NCBI RefSeq assembly: GCF_002943715.1 | Contig: NZ_MQUA01000013.1 | Coordinates: forward strand, 1,543,001-1,607,000 | Direction of reading: 5' to 3' | Source of the DNA: Polaribacter filamentus | GTDB taxonomy: Bacteria; Bacteroidota; Bacteroidia; Flavobacteriales; Flavobacteriaceae | Length of the DNA: 64,000 nucleotides | Shown here: one piece after another, positions 8,549 through 16,752 of the stretch | Position numbering within the stretch: position 1 is the stretch's first letter | Layout: every line of letters starts with the position of its first letter | Notes under the pieces: generated by a model | What the model saw: only the letters and a program-made list of their open reading frames with translations | Told to the model about the DNA's origin: nothing | The model's database searches: none | Made by a program: the position numbers and the translations under genes

Positions 8549-8875
8549 TTACATAAGTCCTAATTCGAGTTGTGCCTCTTCGCTCATTAAATCTTTCGAC
8601 CAAGGCGGATCAAAAGTTAGCTCTATTTCTGAATCTTTAACCTGATTAAGTGACTTTACTTTTTCATTGACTTCTTGAGGCAATGATTCGGCTACGGGAC
8701 AATTAGGAGACGTTAGAGTCATTAATATTTTAACCTCGTAATCTTCATTTACAAACACATCGTAAATCAAACCAAGTTCGTAAATATCAACAGGTATTTC
8801 TGGATCATAAATTGTTTTCAAAACGCGCACAATTTTTTCGCCTAGTTTTTCAATATCCATAGTTTGTTCTGACAT
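8549..8875 (-). CDS. sufT: SufT-like DUF59 (MIP18-family) Fe-S assembly protein
   Basis: 108 residues forming one DUF59 domain: YDPEIPVDIYELGLIYDV, then TLTSPNCPVAESLP with the conserved cysteine at 59, and FDPPWSKDLMSEEA. Such proteins help mature Fe-S proteins in the SUF pathway. It follows sufE by 4 bp and precedes DUF2480 by 1 bp, the standard Bacteroidetes arrangement. Full length. Confidence 0.9.
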   Translation of the reverse strand: MSEQTMDIEKLGEKIVRVLKTIYDPEIPVDIYELGLIYDVFVNEDYEVKILMTLTSPNCPVAESLPQEVNEKVKSLNQVKDSEIELTFDPPWSKDLMSEEAQLELGLM

Positions 8876-8879
8876 GATT

Positions 8880-9308
8880 TTAAGAATTTTGTGATAAATT
8901 TAAAGCAATCGCATACATTTTAATTTGTTTAATCATACTCACTAAACCATTTGCTCTAGTTGGTGATAAGTATTCTTTTAAGCCAATATCATCAATAAAT
9001 TTCAAATCAGCTTGCAAGATTTCTTCTGGAGTTTGACCAGAAAATACACGAATTAGAATTGCTACAATTCCTTTCGTTATAATTGCATCGCTGTCGGCTG
9101 TAAAAACAACTTTTTCGTCATACAATTCTGAGTGTAACCACACTCTGCTCTGACAGCCCTTTATTAATCTGTCATCGGTTTTGTGTTGCTTGTCAATCAA
9201 TGGTAAATGATTCCCCAAATCAATCAAATGCTCATACTTGCCTTCCCAGTCGTCACCGAATAACTCAAACTCTTCTATTATTTCATTTTCAATATCGGCT
9301 ATTCTCAT
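8880..9308 (-). CDS. sufE: SufE sulphur-transfer protein
   Basis: 142 residues. The active-site cysteine is C52 in RLIKGCQSRVWLH, the SufE signature. SufE accepts persulphide from the cysteine desulphurase SufS and passes it to SufBCD. Its ATG overlaps the stop of the sufS relic (ATGA at 9305-9308), so the two were once coupled. With sufS destroyed, SufE would need another desulphurase. The protein itself appears intact. Confidence 0.92.
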   Translation of the reverse strand: MRIADIENEIIEEFELFGDDWEGKYEHLIDLGNHLPLIDKQHKTDDRLIKGCQSRVWLHSELYDEKVVFTADSDAIITKGIVAILIRVFSGQTPEEILQADLKFIDDIGLKEYLSPTRANGLVSMIKQIKMYAIALNLSQNS

Positions 9309-9489
9309 CTTAACATTTTAATTGCTTTCTATATGCCATTGACCAGCACATCAATTTCTTCTTTCGTATTGTAAAGCATCAGTTACTTGTTTAGGCTGTT
9401 GCCCCACTATCCAAATACACAAGGGATTTGCTATTGACTTTTTTGGAAAGTATAGGTAAATCCCGTCGGAGTTTTTGAATATTGAGAAT
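9305..9489 (-). pseudogene. sufS: sufS cysteine desulphurase relic with the centre deleted
   Basis: Between sufD and sufE, where sufS belongs, only its two ends remain. The first reads LNIQKLRRDLPILSKKVN and SLVYLDSGATA, the SufS N-terminus. A few bases later the frame continues YNTKEEIDVLVNG, a stop, and KAIKML, the SufS C-terminus, ending in TGA overlapping the sufE start. Roughly 350 codons are missing, including the PLP lysine and catalytic cysteine. The ends are still in the right order and place, so this is an internal deletion. Start codon is not visible. Confidence 0.85.
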
Positions 9490-9518
9490 ATTATATTTTG
9501 TGCTTGTTTCTATTTTTA

Positions 9519-10820
9519 TTATTCAAATGTTTTGGAAATTTTTTCTTCAACATATTCGCGTAGAGCTTTTATTTTTATTGTATTAACAACTTCCGAAGCA
9601 AATGCATGCATTAATAATTTCTTAGCATTTACCAAACCTACACCGCGTGCGCGTAGATAAAATATTTTTGCTTCATCTAACTTACCTGTTGTTGATCCAT
9701 GTGAACATTTTACGTCATCGGCATAAATTTCTAATTGCGGTTTTGTATTGATTGTTCCTGCTAGACTCAATAAAATATTTTTGTTTGATTGAAACGCATT
9801 TGTTTTTTGTGCATCTTTTCTTACAAATATTTTTCCATTGAAGGTTGCTGTAGATTTCCCTTCAATAATACCTTTATAAAGCTCGTTACTGTTGCAATTT
9901 GGCTTTCGGTGATCTACCACAGTATGGTTGTCTACAACTTGATTCCCTGCCGTTAAATACAATCCGTTTAAGTGCGATTCAATATGTTCATCATCTAACA
10001 CTACTGTTAAATTATTACGAACCAACGAACCACTCAACGTATAGGTATGAGTGGAAAACACACTTTGTCTTTGTTGAATTACCTGTGTAGTATTCACTAA
10101 ATACCCCAACTCCTTTTCATCCTGAATTTTATAGTGATCAACAATAGCGTCCTTATCTACTACAATTTCTGTTAGCGCGTTGCTAACTGTTTTTGCCGTA
10201 GCAGAAACCGTTTCAAAGGATTCGATAATTTTTGCTTGCGCATTTTCATCTATAACGATTAAATTTCGCGGATGAATAATGGTGTTTACCGAGGTTGTTG
10301 AAATGTGAATGACATGTATCGGTTTTTCAATTATTACGTTTTTTGCAATATGAATAAATGCACCGTCTTTAGTCATTGCTGTATTTAACGCAATGAATGG
10401 ATCCGTTTTTACATCTGCGTATTGTGCATAATGTTTTTCAAAAACAGGTGAATTGCTTTTTTCTGCATCAACTAAACTACATATTGTTAAGCCTTTTGGA
10501 AGGTTCTGCACGTTTGATGATCCTTCAACAAAAACACCGTTCTCGATAACTACAACATAAGCATCTTTTAAAAATTTCAGGGGCTCAATTTGCGCATCAC
10601 TGCAATTTTTATTTGTAGAGAAATCAAATTCCCCTTTCAGCATCAAATCCATACGGATATATTTATACTCTTCATGATTTCGTGTTGGAATGCCCTGTTT
10701 GTAAAAGCTTTCCATAGCATTATCACGAAGTTGTGTACTGCCAAATAAAAATAATTTAGAGTTCTCAAATTCAAAAATTAATTTATCTTTTATCGTTCTA
10801 GTATTAATAACTGTTTCCAT
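9519..10820 (-). CDS. sufD: SufD, scaffold subunit of SufBCD
   Basis: 433 residues, normal for SufD. The central beta-helix core is recognisable: IHPRNLIVIDENAQAKIIES, VVDHRKPNCNSNELYKGI, and near the end KCSHGSTTGKLDEAKIFYL with the conserved histidine. SufD pairs with SufB and the ATPase SufC to assemble [4Fe-4S] clusters. It follows sufC by 17 bp on the same strand. Start ATG at 10820. Confidence 0.93.
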   Translation of the reverse strand: METVINTRTIKDKLIFEFENSKLFLFGSTQLRDNAMESFYKQGIPTRNHEEYKYIRMDLMLKGEFDFSTNKNCSDAQIEPLKFLKDAYVVVIENGVFVEGSSNVQNLPKGLTICSLVDAEKSNSPVFEKHYAQYADVKTDPFIALNTAMTKDGAFIHIAKNVIIEKPIHVIHISTTSVNTIIHPRNLIVIDENAQAKIIESFETVSATAKTVSNALTEIVVDKDAIVDHYKIQDEKELGYLVNTTQVIQQRQSVFSTHTYTLSGSLVRNNLTVVLDDEHIESHLNGLYLTAGNQVVDNHTVVDHRKPNCNSNELYKGIIEGKSTATFNGKIFVRKDAQKTNAFQSNKNILLSLAGTINTKPQLEIYADDVKCSHGSTTGKLDEAKIFYLRARGVGLVNAKKLLMHAFASEVVNTIKIKALREYVEEKISKTFE

Positions 10821-10837
10821 TTTGTTTGTTAAATAAA

Positions 10838-11590
10838 TTAGGCTTCTACTTCCTCTTTAATAAAATCGTATCCTTTTTCTTCCAGCTCTAATGCCAATTC
10901 TTTTAATCCTGATTTTACAATTTTTCCGTTGTATAATATGTGAACAAAATCGGGTATAATATAATCCAACAACCGTTGATAATGTGTGATAATAATCGTT
11001 GCGTTTTCTTCCGATTTTAATTTATTTACTCCGTTGGCAACAATGCGCAACGCATCAATATCAAGCCCACTATCGGTTTCATCTAGAATGGAAAGTTTGG
11101 GTTCTAGCATTGCCATCTGAAATATCTCATTTCGCTTTTTCTCACCACCGCTAAAACCTTCGTTTATAGAGCGTCTAACAAGTGCTCGGTCTATCTCAAC
11201 TAACTCTTGTTTTTCTTTCAGCATCATTAAAAAATCTTTTGCTTTTATAGGCTCTAAACCTTTGTAAGCAAGAATTTCGCCAATAGCTGTTTTTAAAAAA
11301 TTAATATTACTCACCCCTGGAATTTCAACAGGATATTGAAACGCAAGAAAAACCCCTTCTCTAGCTCTGTCTTCCGCCTCTAGTTCTAATAAGTTTTTAC
11401 CGTTATAGATTATTTCGCCTTCTGTAACGTCATATTCCGAGCGTCCTGCAAGAACAGCTGCCAATGTGCTTTTTCCCGAACCATTAGGGCCCATAATAGC
11501 GTGTACTTCTCCCACTTTTATTTCTAAATTAATTCCCTTCAGAATTTCTTTTCCGTCAATTGACGCATGTAGATTTTTTATTGATAACAT
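10838..11590 (-). CDS. sufC: SufC, Fe-S assembly ATPase
   Basis: 250 residues, one ABC ATPase domain: Walker A GPNGSGKST at 34-42, Q-loop around AFQYPVEIPGV (the SufC hallmark), signature FSGGEKKRNEI, Walker B SILDETDSGLD, and H-loop IIITHYQRLL. SufC powers conformational change of SufBD. Located 24 bp after sufB; same operon. Confidence 0.95.
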   Translation of the reverse strand: MLSIKNLHASIDGKEILKGINLEIKVGEVHAIMGPNGSGKSTLAAVLAGRSEYDVTEGEIIYNGKNLLELEAEDRAREGVFLAFQYPVEIPGVSNINFLKTAIGEILAYKGLEPIKAKDFLMMLKEKQELVEIDRALVRRSINEGFSGGEKKRNEIFQMAMLEPKLSILDETDSGLDIDALRIVANGVNKLKSEENATIIITHYQRLLDYIIPDFVHILYNGKIVKSGLKELALELEEKGYDFIKEEVEA

Positions 11591-11614
11591 TTTTTAAATT
11601 TTGATTGTTTACTT

Positions 11615-13063
11615 TTATCCTACGGAACCTTCCAAGGAAACTTCCAACAGTTTTTGTGCTTCAACAGCAAATTCCATTGGCAACTGACTTAATACGTCTT
11701 TGCAATAGCCGTTTACAATTAAACCAATAGCTTTTTCATTATCGATACCTCGTTGTTTACAATAAAACAGCTGGTCTTCACCAATTTTTGAAGTTGTTGC
11801 TTCGTGCTCTACAACGGCGGTATTATTTTTTATTTCGATGTATGGAAATGTATGTGCACCGCATTGATCACCCATTAATAAACTATCACATTGCGAAAAA
11901 TTACGAGCATTTTCTGCGCCTTTTGCAATACGCACTAACCCTCTATAACTGTTGTTACTAAATCCTGCCGAAATCCCTTTTGAGATGATCGTGCTTTTAG
12001 TGTTTTTCCCGATATGAATCATTTTTGTTCCTGTATCGGCTTGCTGATAGTTATTTGTAACTGCAACAGAATAGAATTCACCTATCGAATTGTCACCTTT
12101 TAAAATAACCGATGGATATTTCCACGTAATTGCAGAACCTGTTTCTACTTGAGTCCAAGATATTTTAGCATTTTCTTCCAAACAAATACCACGTTTAGTA
12201 ACAAAATTAAAAACACCTCCCTTACCCTCTTTATCTCCAGGATACCAGTTTTGCACAGTGCTGTATTTTATTTGTGCATTTTTATGAGCCACAAGTTCAA
12301 CAACGGCTGCGTGCAATTGATTTTCATCACGCATTGGTGCTGTACAACCTTCCAGATAACTCACCTGCGAACCTTCTTCTGCAATAATCAAGGTACGCTC
12401 AAATTGACCGGTACCTGCCGCTTCTATTCTGAAATACGTTGAAAGTTCCATTGGACAACGAACGCCTTTTGGAATATAACAAAACGAACCATCGGTAAAA
12501 ACAGCCGAGTTCAATGCTGCAAAAAAGTTATCGCTAGAAGGAACAACAGAACTCATGTATTTTTGTACTAATTCTGGATGTTCTTGAATGGCTTCTCCAA
12601 ACGAACAAAAAATAATTCCTTTTTCAGCTAAGGTCTCTTTGAATGTTGTTTTTACAGAAACGCTGTCCACAATAACATCAATTGCAACTCTACTTTCTAC
12701 TCCTGAAAGGCGCTCTTGTTCTAAGATTGAGATCCCAAGTTTTTGAAATGTTTTTAATAATTCAGGATCAACTTCATCGAGACTTTTTAATACTTTTTTT
12801 GGTTTTGGAGCTGAGTAATAAATGATTTCCTGAAAGTCTGGCTTCTGGTAAGAAACATGAGCCCAGTTTGGCTCCTCCATTGTTAACCAATGACGGAATG
12901 CCTCCAATCGATATACTAACATCCATTCTGGTTCATTTTTTTTGGCAGAAATAAAACGAATAATATCTTCATTCAATCCTTTCGGTGCATTGTCAGCGTC
13001 AATATCGGTAACAAAACCGTATTTGTATTCCGCGCTGATTTTTTCTTCTATAACCTCATTCAT
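11615..13063 (-). CDS. sufB: SufB, Fe-S assembly scaffold
   Basis: 482 residues. Conserved SufB blocks include [57 protein letters not shown] and the C-terminal [18 protein letters not shown] with the histidine/glutamate cluster region and [11 protein letters not shown]. Full length. First of the sufBCD genes, 175 bp downstream of the ferredoxin gene, with an 18-bp tandem duplication just before its start. Confidence 0.95.
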   Translation of the reverse strand: MNEVIEEKISAEYKYGFVTDIDADNAPKGLNEDIIRFISAKKNEPEWMLVYRLEAFRHWLTMEEPNWAHVSYQKPDFQEIIYYSAPKPKKVLKSLDEVDPELLKTFQKLGISILEQERLSGVESRVAIDVIVDSVSVKTTFKETLAEKGIIFCSFGEAIQEHPELVQKYMSSVVPSSDNFFAALNSAVFTDGSFCYIPKGVRCPMELSTYFRIEAAGTGQFERTLIIAEEGSQVSYLEGCTAPMRDENQLHAAVVELVAHKNAQIKYSTVQNWYPGDKEGKGGVFNFVTKRGICLEENAKISWTQVETGSAITWKYPSVILKGDNSIGEFYSVAVTNNYQQADTGTKMIHIGKNTKSTIISKGISAGFSNNSYRGLVRIAKGAENARNFSQCDSLLMGDQCGAHTFPYIEIKNNTAVVEHEATTSKIGEDQLFYCKQRGIDNEKAIGLIVNGYCKDVLSQLPMEFAVEAQKLLEVSLEGSVG

Positions 13064-13064
13064 A

Positions 13065-13100
13065 TTATTTAAGTTTTACTATTTATTTAAGTTTTACTAT
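13065..13100. repeat. two tandem copies of an 18-bp unit before sufB
   Basis: The unit TATTTAAGTTTTACTAT occurs at 13066-13082 and again at 13084-13100, a perfect tandem duplication directly upstream of the sufB ATG. It covers the ribosome-binding region on the minus strand, so the copy number could affect sufB translation. It may equally be a recent slippage product. Confidence 0.8.
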
Positions 13101-13238
13101 GTGTTATTCATTAATAAATTTAAACTCCAATAATCATCTGGATTAATTTATTATACCTACTTATTTATTCCATACAAATCCAATACATCTCTATAAACCC
13201 AATGTTATGCATAGCACTATTTTCATCTTGTATTGGTA

Positions 13239-13589
13239 TTACACTAAATGTAGTGTGTCTTTCTTGATCACTAATTCCTCCTCACTTTCGCGCCAGTTAT
13301 CATCATCCACACAACAGTCTACTGGGCAAACGGCAGCACATTGAGGTTCATCATGAAAACCAACACACTCGGTACATTTATCAGCTACGATATAATAAAC
13401 ATCGTCTGATACAGGTTCTTGCGGTTCATTTGCATTGGCAGTTAATCCGCTTTTTGAGGTGAAAGTTCCTTTTATAGATGTTCCGTCAGAAAAACGCCAT
13501 TCATCCCCTCCTTCGTAGATGGCATTATTAGGACATTCTGGTTCACAAGCGCCACAATTAATGCATTCATCTGTAATTATAATTGCCAT
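13239..13589 (-). CDS. 4Fe-4S dicluster ferredoxin
   Basis: 116 residues. Two cluster motifs are visible: [12 protein letters not shown] at 9-20 and [18 protein letters not shown] with a further CC pair. This long-loop second motif is typical of Allochromatium-type 2[4Fe-4S] ferredoxins. The central insert and acidic tail are usual for the Bacteroidetes version. It lies between the A-type carrier and sufB on the same strand, suggesting it supplies electrons for cluster assembly; the position within suf is noteworthy. Cytoplasmic. Confidence 0.9.
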   Translation of the reverse strand: MAIIITDECINCGACEPECPNNAIYEGGDEWRFSDGTSIKGTFTSKSGLTANANEPQEPVSDDVYYIVADKCTECVGFHDEPQCAAVCPVDCCVDDDNWRESEEELVIKKDTLHLV

Positions 13590-13680
13590 TTATTATATTT
13601 TTATAATGTTAACTGTTATAAGGGCTTTCAGGTTGTCAGATTTTCTCAAAACAATATTAACCTTACAACTTTAAACTCTT

Positions 13681-14007
13681 TTAAACGCCGAACGATTCTC
13701 CACAACCACAAGTTCTACTCGCGTTTGGATTGACAAATACAAAGCCTTTTCCGTTTAATCCTCCCACATAATCCAGCTCTGTGCCTATTAAATACAAAAA
13801 GCTTTTTTTGTCAACGGCAATCTTTATTCCTTTATCTTCAAAAATCTTATCGCTTTCTGTAATAATAGTATCGAACACGAGTTTGTAGGTAAGACCTGAA
13901 CAACCACCACCATCAACACCTACACGAATAAATGTTCCTTCGGGGCTATTTTCGTTTGTTATTAAACTTAAGGCATGTTGTTTTGCATTTTCTGAAACTG
14001 TTATCAT
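13681..14007 (-). CDS. A-type Fe-S carrier (SufA/IscA/ErpA family)
   Basis: 108 residues. The three ligand cysteines of the HesB/IscA family are present: C36 in GGGCSGLTY and C100/C102 in the C-terminal RTCGCGESF. A-type carriers receive clusters from the scaffold and deliver them to apoproteins. The gene is 44 bp after the Rrf2 regulator and upstream of ferredoxin and sufB, consistent with one regulated suf operon. Confidence 0.92.
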   Translation of the reverse strand: MITVSENAKQHALSLITNENSPEGTFIRVGVDGGGCSGLTYKLVFDTIITESDKIFEDKGIKIAVDKKSFLYLIGTELDYVGGLNGKGFVFVNPNASRTCGCGESFGV

Positions 14008-14051
14008 TTTGTTTAGATATTAGATTATTGATAATGTGTTTTTATTTTTTT

Positions 14052-14516
14052 TTAATTGGCATTTTCTTCAAGGAAACCTTGAAAAGTAAACTTAGCTTCC
14101 TTTTCGCTATTCGATAAATCTGCTAGCGTCACCTTATCTAGTAGCGTATCAATAGAAGACTGCACCATTGACCAAAGTGAACGAATAGAACAATCGATAG
14201 AATTAGTACACAGTTTTAGCACTCCCACATGATTCGCACAAAAATCTTCATCGAACAAACGTCCACCTAAAGCTTTCAAAGCATCGTTAATCGTAATATC
14301 GGCGGCAGGTCTAGCAAGTACATATCCTCCAACATGTCCTTTGGTACTGTTTATCAATCCCTCGACACGAAGTATTCGAGTTAATTTTGAAACATTGGGA
14401 CGTGACAGCCCTTCCATTTCACTAAGCTGAGGGATACTCAAGCCAGTCTGAACCTTACACTTTGCAATACGTACCAGTATTCTTAAGCCGTACTCGTCTT
14501 GTGCTGTTATTTTCAT
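14052..14516 (-). CDS. Rrf2-family transcriptional regulator of the suf operon
   Basis: 154 residues. N-terminal winged helix: YGLRILVRIA, LSIPQLSEMEGLSRPNVSKL, then the wing KGHVGGYVLARP. Cysteines C93, C103 and C109 lie where IscR-type members bind a [2Fe-2S] cluster. It is the first gene of the suf transcription unit and probably represses it when Fe-S supply is adequate. Candidate operator repeats lie upstream at 14597-14642, just beyond a Bacteroidetes -7 box. Confidence 0.9.
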   Translation of the reverse strand: MKITAQDEYGLRILVRIAKCKVQTGLSIPQLSEMEGLSRPNVSKLTRILRVEGLINSTKGHVGGYVLARPAADITINDALKALGGRLFDEDFCANHVGVLKLCTNSIDCSIRSLWSMVQSSIDTLLDKVTLADLSNSEKEAKFTFQGFLEENAN

Positions 14517-14572
14517 TCTTTAAAATTTTTGATATTTGATTTGTTTTGTGGTGATTAAAATAAGCTCCCATA

Positions 14573-14580
14573 CAAATGTA
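14573..14580 (-). promoter_or_regulatory. candidate -7 box of the suf operon promoter
   Basis: The minus strand reads TACATTTG, fitting the Bacteroidetes -7 consensus TAnnTTTG, 57 bp before the Rrf2 start codon. No clear TTG -33 box lies at the usual 19-bp spacing, as expected for a regulated promoter. Confidence 0.45.
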
Positions 14581-14596
14581 AACATTATTTTTAATA

Positions 14597-14642
14597 TATA
14601 CTAAAAAATACATATTAATCTATACTAAATAGTACATATTAG
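14597..14642. promoter_or_regulatory. candidate Rrf2 operator: two 22-bp direct repeats
   Basis: Plus-strand copies TATACTAAAAAATACATATT (14597 onward) and TATACTAAATAGTACATATT (14621 onward) match at 19 of 22 positions, with starts 24 bp apart. The second contains the near-palindrome ACTAAATAGT. They sit immediately upstream of the candidate -7 box, where a repressor would block polymerase. Assignment to the adjacent Rrf2 protein is an inference from position. Confidence 0.5.
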
Positions 14643-15141
14643 TTATTCAAAATAATCTTACAACTACAGGTATAAATAGAATAGATTTAAACACTTCATT
14701 CAACGAAACATTTCAAAATGTCAAGTCGATTTAGAAGAAGTTCCAACAAGGGAACATTTAGTACAACTAATCAATAATACTAAAGATGCCGTATTAATAA
14801 CAGCAGTTTCGAGTAGCTAAAAACCAATCAAAAAAAGGAGCTTTTATTCGCCTAATATTTTTGTGTTATGAGATGAAGGGAATTTGTCCCATCTGAGTAT
14901 CAGATATCTAAAAAAAACCAGATTTTAACTTAAAAAAAAGAGATCTTTAAAGGTTATTATTTTCCCTAAAACTGATATATTATGTGCGTAACTGTAAATC
15001 AGTTAGAACTATCAAAAAACACTCCTAATCAACCCATTGTTTAACAACGTATTAAAAATATTTAAGGAGATTCAACACAGGTTCCATTAAATTCTAAAAA
15101 CATAAAACCCGCAACCAAAAAAGTGGAAGGTTCTCCTAAGT
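14643..15141. other. gene-poor stretch with an unidentified coding remnant
   Basis: No intact gene. On the plus strand a frame at about 14699-14820 reads CQVDLEEVPTREHLVQLINN and on to TAVSSS before a stop. It has coding-like composition but no start and no family that I recognise. The rest, including a small 20-codon frame at 14982-15044, is AT-rich and featureless. Confidence 0.35.
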
Positions 15142-15182
15142 AGCAGGAACTGAATTTGAACCTGTGACCTCCTAGTATTTAG
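15142..15182 (-). other. tRNA 3'-half-like remnant
   Basis: Minus strand: GAGGTCACAGGTTCAAATTC followed by AGTTCCTGCT. This resembles the variable loop, T arm and acceptor strand of a tRNA (TTCAAAT in the T loop, acceptor TTCCTGC). The T stem has a mismatch, and no D arm or 5' acceptor strand is present. A 3' half alone is what integration into a tRNA gene leaves behind, so this may be an old attachment site. It is not a functional tRNA. Confidence 0.4.
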
Positions 15183-15351
15183 ATATACTTCATTTTGATT
15201 GTCAAATCATATAATACAATTTTATCAATATGCAACCTATATGATATTAATCTTGTTATTAAAAAGTTAAAGTATATCAAATCGAGACCTATTCGGTGAC
15301 CACTAAAAATAACATCTATAGAACGGTTATAAACACTAGATAACTGAAATT

Positions 15352-15574
15352 CTAATTGTTCTCTCCGACTCCACTTTTAAAAAACTCAACTATTTGTTAA
15401 TCATTTAGTTGAGTTTTATTTTTTATATATTTTCCCAATATTTTCCCGACAATCAAAATTAGAGGTAAGTTAGAATCTCTCTTTATCCGCAAAACAAAAG
15501 CCCTATTAATTTTAAATCAATTAGTTAGGGTTTTTTATTTAAATAATATCCCCACAAAATCCCCGCAAATATTA
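15352..15574. repeat. two diverged copies of a terminator-containing module
   Basis: Copy A (about 15352-15458) and copy B (about 15466-15574) share the same layout. Each has a TCTCTC...CC(A/G) end resembling a tRNA acceptor, then a hairpin (AACTCAACTA...TAGTTGAGTT in A; AGCCCTA...TTAGGGTT in B), then a C-triplet pair (TTTCCCAATATTTTCCCGAC in A; ATCCCCACAAAATCCCCGCA in B). They look like repeated 3' flanks of a tRNA-type integration site. No integrase gene is present. Confidence 0.45.
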
Positions 15575-15763
15575 TAAAACTCATAATTTATGATATTACT
15601 TATTTGAAGGTGTTAACATACTCAATCAGAATAAAAAAATTATGGAGAATCTAATCTATATTGTTTTTTAAAGAATGTAAGCTTATTAGTTTTCTTAATA
15701 ATTAAATTAATAACTACCAAAACAAACAATACAACGTAGCACCAATAATACTTACTATAATAG

Positions 15764-15770
15764 AGCCTAT
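15764..15770. repeat. IS982 target-site duplication, left copy
   Basis: AGCCTAT abuts the left terminal inverted repeat and is repeated exactly at 16753-16759 after the right one. A 7-bp duplication is in the range for IS982 elements. Removing the element plus one copy restores an open frame (EPILNNGDVLNN) in the interrupted gene. Confidence 0.9.
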
Positions 15771-16752
15771 ACCCGTTGTGCATTTAAACAATATTGACTT
15801 TTAAATTGTTTATATTCCTGTTAAAGACAAATTTGTTAATGTATTGAATGATAGTTAGTGCTGTTAATTTTGAGAGAATTCTTGTCTTAAAACCTTCAAA
15901 AGTTTTCGCATAATTATTCCGTATTTTAAACTGGTCACAAAGTTGAGAAAACAAGGTCTCAATTCGTTTTCTTTTCTTCCTAAAAATATACGTTTGTTTT
16001 TTGTAATTCTGTTGATTTTTACGCATTGGAACTTCTAATTTAATTTGTTTACTCTCAAATAAATCTAACTGATAGTCAGCACTTAGGTATCCTTTGTCCC
16101 CTAAAACCACACAGTTATTAAACTGATTTTTAATGTCTTTTAAATAATGAATATCATGTACAGAAGCTTTGCTAATATCAAAACTTTTAAACACGCCATC
16201 AATAGAACAAACAGCATGTATTTTATAGCCATAATAATGCATGTTTTGACTAGCACAATAACCTCTATTTGGGGCTGAATAAAAGTACTCCTTACAAACT
16301 TTACTTCTCCCGCTTCTTGAGAGTTTTACAATCTCCAAAGGCATACTATCTACCACATAATAGTTTTCAAACTCCGTGAACTTATTGGAGAGTTGAGTTC
16401 TTATAAATTCAATGGCAAAAAATAATTTTCGCTTCCGCTTATTGTAAACTGATCGCTCTATTTTAGCAAACAAATATTCTGGAATATCCCGAAACAACTG
16501 ACACTCACTGTCTATACCCATATATTCTGCTGTTAAATTCATAGCGATTAATTCAATGTCTTTTAGTTTTGGTTTCCTGTTTTGACGTAAAAATTGTTCC
16601 TTTTCTGTAATTGTGGCTAAGACTTCTAAAATTTTATTGTAATTTGCTCTAAAGTTATTCATTGTATTTAATCGATTGGTTGTCAATTAAATATACGCCT
16701 TTTAATAGTCAAATGAATAATTTTTTTTAACTATTTATAATGCACAACGGGT
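15771..16752 (-). mobile_element. complete IS982-family insertion sequence, 982 bp
   Basis: The ends are inverted repeats: ACCCGTTGTGCATTTAA at the left and TTATAATGCACAACGGGT at the right, matching over ACCCGTTGTGCA. The single transposase gene fills the element on the minus strand. Flanking 7-bp direct repeats and a full-length transposase indicate a recent, potentially active insertion. It interrupts a beta-helix protein gene read on the plus strand. Confidence 0.92.
15784..16686 (-). CDS. IS982-family transposase
   Basis: 300 residues. DDE transposase with the catalytic acidic residues in VVDSMPLEI, VLGDKGYLSADYQ and KRIETLFSQLCDQF. The N-terminal part (FRDIPEYLFAKIERSVYNKR) is typical for IS982. 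Basic throughout. Full length with no frameshift, consistent with an active element. Start ATG at 16686. Confidence 0.93.
   Translation of the reverse strand: MTTNRLNTMNNFRANYNKILEVLATITEKEQFLRQNRKPKLKDIELIAMNLTAEYMGIDSECQLFRDIPEYLFAKIERSVYNKRKRKLFFAIEFIRTQLSNKFTEFENYYVVDSMPLEIVKLSRSGRSKVCKEYFYSAPNRGYCASQNMHYYGYKIHAVCSIDGVFKSFDISKASVHDIHYLKDIKNQFNNCVVLGDKGYLSADYQLDLFESKQIKLEVPMRKNQQNYKKQTYIFRKKRKRIETLFSQLCDQFKIRNNYAKTFEGFKTRILSKLTALTIIQYINKFVFNRNINNLKVNIV

Noticed and set aside
15142..15182. Functional tRNA on the minus strand
   Set aside because: Only a T arm and 3' acceptor strand with a stem mismatch are present; the D arm and 5' acceptor strand are absent.
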